DNA of 64,000 bases from Flavobacterium sp. 102. Lineage in GTDB: Bacteria; Bacteroidota; Bacteroidia; Flavobacteriales; Flavobacteriaceae. Under the pieces are notes generated by a model. That model did no database searches. It worked only from the letters and a program-made list of their open reading frames with translations, and had not been told where the DNA came from. Position 1 is the stretch's first letter; the number at the start of each line of letters is the position of its first letter. The stretch covers positions 2,108,001 to 2,172,000 of the forward strand of contig NZ_RBKX01000001.1 in NCBI RefSeq assembly GCF_003634615.1, read 5' to 3'. Positions 61,873-64,000 of this stretch are shown here, piece after piece. Both the position numbers and the translations under genes were made by a program.

Positions 61873-64000
61873 ATCAAATTCAGCGCAATTACTCGGTAGA
61901 AATTTTCAGGTTCGAAAGGCTTCGTAATGACATCAGTCATTCCGAAAGACAAGAGCATTTCTCGGTTTTCGTTTAACGAAATTGCGGTTAAAGCGATGAT
62001 TGGTATTTGGGTTTCAAACTCACGGATGTGTTGCGTGGCAATTGTTCCGTTGATTCCCGGTAAGTGGACATCCATCAGTACTAAATCAAAATCATTTTTG
62101 GCTCGCATGACATTAATGGCTTCTTCACCGTTGTCGACGATTTTACATTTCATGCGTTTGTTTTCGAGCATTTTTTTGGTTACCATTTGGTTGATTTTGT
62201 TGTCTTCTACAACCAAAATATTTTTACCGACTAAAATATCATCAGAATAAAGAAGTGGTTTTTCGACTTGAATTTCTTGATTTCCGTTGAGTAAATTAAG
62301 TTCGAAGGCGAATGAAGTTCCTACGCCAACTTCACTTTTCAGCCCGATTTCGCCGCCTAATAAATCAACCAGTTTTTTTACGATAGTCAGACCTAAACCG
62401 GTGCCGCCATATTTTCGGTTGATTTCGATAGAACCTTGGGAAAAACTGTCAAAAATGGTTTCTTGCTTTTCTTCCGGTATTCCGATTCCTGTATCGCGTA
62501 TCTCAAAATTAATTCGGGAAAAATCACTGCCTTGATCAATCAATTTAGCAATCACATTTACTTCTCCGTTTTGGGTAAATTTCAAAGCATTATTGATTAA
62601 ATTGATAAATATTTGAGACAATTTTGTTGGGTCACCAAGTAAAATTTCGGGGATGTTTTGGTCAATTTCTAAAGTGAATTTGTTGTTGTTTTTAGAAGCG
62701 ATTTCATTCATCGAATTTTGAATGTTGGTTAACAATTGCTTCAGGTTGAAATGGATGTATTCAATTTCTATATTGCTCGAATCAATTCGGTTGATTTCCA
62801 AAATTTCATTGATAAAAGTCATTAAATAATTCCCTGAAAACTTTAAGGAATTGAGATAATGTAATTGGTTTTGCTTCGGATTTTCTTCAATCAGCAAATG
62901 TGTGATCCCATTAATTGCGTTCAAAGGAGTTCTTAATTCGTGACTTACGGTAGAAAGAAATTCGGCTCTGGCTTTAGACGCTTTTTCGGCTTTCTCTTTG
63001 GCCATTTGTAGTTCGATATTTTTTTCTTGCAGCAGTTCGTTTGATTTGCTTCGAATGATATTGTTTTTATATAAAGACAAACTTAAAAGCGATAAGATAG
63101 AGATTAAAGCGATTGCTAAAATGCTAATCAATTTTACAAACTTATTGGTTTTTTGTTGGGCTTCATTTTCTTTCGTCATTTGCTCAACGGCTTTCATTCG
63201 CTCACTTTCTTTGAACTCTTGGTAATCGTTGGCGTCTAATTTTTGGTTGCTCAAAAAGGAAAGGCTGTCTTTTATTACAAGATGCTCTTTTAAATAGTCA
63301 TGAGACTTTTTTAGATTTAATAATTTTTCATTGGTTCTGCTGAGTGACAATAAAATAGCTGCTTTTTGGTCTAAATTGGTATCTCTGGCATTCAAAACCA
63401 GTGCTCGGTTTAGATAGTTAACAGCAAGATTGTTATGGTTTAAGCTTTCTTCAATAGTACCCATTTGGTATAAAGCTTCTGCTTTGGATTTATAAATATC
63501 TTCAAGATCGGATTTTGAAATAATTTCATTAAATAATTTAGAAGCCAATTCGGTTTTGCCTTTGTTTTTATATAAAATTCCTTTTTGAAGTTTCAAAGGT
63601 TCGGAAGCATCTATTTTTAAAAGATTATAAATAGCTTGTGCTTTGTTGAAGTTGAGTTCAGCTTTGGTAAAATCATCCAAATTCATGTAGCACATTCCCA
63701 TATTGTAATAGCAAATTGCTTGTTGGCTTGTTGGTGGAATTGAACTTAATAAAGCTGCGCACTTTGAAAAAATTTCAACAGCATCACCATATTTTTTTAG
63801 TTCGAAATAAGTAGAGCCTAAAGAGTACCAAGCATCAGATTTTTGTTGGGTATTACCTTTAAATTTGGCATAATTAATCGCTTTTTGAGAGAAATAGAGC
63901 GAAGATTTGTAGTTGTTGATTTTTTTATTAAAATCGGCTAATTCTATGTAATAAGCCGTACTGTCTGTAGGTATTGCGACTTTTCTTTGACTAAAGCCAA
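61869..64000 (-). CDS. TPR hybrid sensor histidine kinase/response regulator (5' partial)
   Basis: At least 710 codons; the frame stays open to the right edge, so the N-terminus is missing. In order: TPR repeats (MGMCYMNLDDFTKAELNFNKAQ and others), one membrane helix (FVKLISILAIALISILSLLSLSLY), coiled coil, HisKA with FLSTVSHELRTPLNA (phospho-His), HATPase with NLINNALKFT, DTGIGIPEEK and GGTGLGLTIVKKLV, and a C-terminal receiver with ILVVEDNKINQMVTKKML and phospho-Asp in DLVLMDVHLPG. The TPR part is probably periplasmic. No DNA-binding output domain, so the phosphate must pass to a partner. The stop lies in the PNP stop codon. Confidence 0.93.
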   Translation of the reverse strand, partial: GFSQRKVAIPTDSTAYYIELADFNKKINNYKSSLYFSQKAINYAKFKGNTQQKSDAWYSLGSTYFELKKYGDAVEIFSKCAALLSSIPPTSQQAICYYNMGMCYMNLDDFTKAELNFNKAQAIYNLLKIDASEPLKLQKGILYKNKGKTELASKLFNEIISKSDLEDIYKSKAEALYQMGTIEESLNHNNLAVNYLNRALVLNARDTNLDQKAAILLSLSRTNEKLLNLKKSHDYLKEHLVIKDSLSFLSNQKLDANDYQEFKESERMKAVEQMTKENEAQQKTNKFVKLISILAIALISILSLLSLSLYKNNIIRSKSNELLQEKNIELQMAKEKAEKASKARAEFLSTVSHELRTPLNAINGITHLLIEENPKQNQLHYLNSLKFSGNYLMTFINEILEINRIDSSNIEIEYIHFNLKQLLTNIQNSMNEIASKNNNKFTLEIDQNIPEILLGDPTKLSQIFINLINNALKFTQNGEVNVIAKLIDQGSDFSRINFEIRDTGIGIPEEKQETIFDSFSQGSIEINRKYGGTGLGLTIVKKLVDLLGGEIGLKSEVGVGTSFAFELNLLNGNQEIQVEKPLLYSDDILVGKNILVVEDNKINQMVTKKMLENKRMKCKIVDNGEEAINVMRAKNDFDLVLMDVHLPGINGTIATQHIREFETQIPIIALTAISLNENREMLLSFGMTDVITKPFEPENFYRVIALNLI

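Noticed and set aside
1..64000. Prophage, insertion sequence, toxin-antitoxin or restriction system
   Set aside because: No integrase, transposase, capsid, toxin or methyltransferase-type genes are seen; gene content is core-like throughout.

Overview
The window reads as chromosome of a low-GC Bacteroidota bacterium, most likely a Flavobacterium or close relative. Grounds: AT-rich codon use, little visible Shine-Dalgarno signal, -7 boxes of the TAnnTTTG type, three secreted proteins with C-terminal type IX secretion (T9SS) sorting domains, split transketolase genes, many lipoproteins, and gene neighbourhoods typical of that family (udk-divIC-mutA, crtI-crtB-crtZ, tgt-lptF/G). I see no prophage, insertion sequence, CRISPR array or rRNA operon. 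The visible accessory DNA is small palindromic or tandem intergenic repeats.

Layout. 0-6.4 kb: a methylmalonyl-CoA mutase fragment, DivIC, uridine kinase, tRNA-Pro, thioredoxin reductase, an M28 peptidase and small conserved proteins. 6.4-12.4 kb: envelope redox genes (YceI, a c-type cytochrome lipoprotein, a membrane-anchored OB-fold protein, a DUF5777 beta-barrel, an FG-GAP/ASPIC T9SS protein, a diheme cytochrome). 12.5-15.6 kb: thioesterase, RmuC, an RluE-like pseudouridine synthase, TrmL. 15.6-21.2 kb: an uptake locus for vitamin B12, with an ABC importer, a small membrane ORF, a cobalamin riboswitch and a TonB-dependent receptor. 21.3-27.2 kb: an LRR/T9SS protein, an S41 peptidase, and an ECF sigma/anti-sigma/DUF4252 operon. 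27.3-31.0 kb: carotenoid genes crtZ, crtB and crtI under a MerR-type regulator that keeps the B12 photoreceptor residues. 31.0-31.5 kb: tRNA-Leu and two tRNA-Lys. 31.5-43.3 kb: shikimate kinase, a PyrR-like phosphoribosyltransferase, a 1956-residue T9SS protein, an S4 protein, an FKBP lipoprotein, transketolase halves and a response regulator. 43.5-50.8 kb: tgt, an LptF/G permease, an EamA transporter, accA, dnaB and a secreted protein. 51-64 kb: dipeptidyl peptidase, cyanophycin synthetase, a hydrolase, a CdsZ-like coiled-coil protein without its zinc cysteines, Nif3, lpxK, a purine nucleoside phosphorylase and a hybrid histidine kinase cut by the right edge.

How it fits together. B12 is a recurring theme: a B12-dependent mutase, a B12 importer and receptor under a B12 riboswitch, and a probable adenosylcobalamin photoreceptor beside the carotenoid genes. 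The most original signals are (1) a perfect 10-bp inverted repeat around the crtI promoter whose half-site recurs upstream of the regulator gene, (2) a palindromic-repeat half apparently exapted in frame into lpxK, (3) repeat DNA inserted in the cobalamin riboswitch, (4) complete loss of the zinc cysteines in the CdsZ-like protein, and (5) the divergent YceI/cytochrome/OB-fold/DUF5777 module. None could be tested by database search here.
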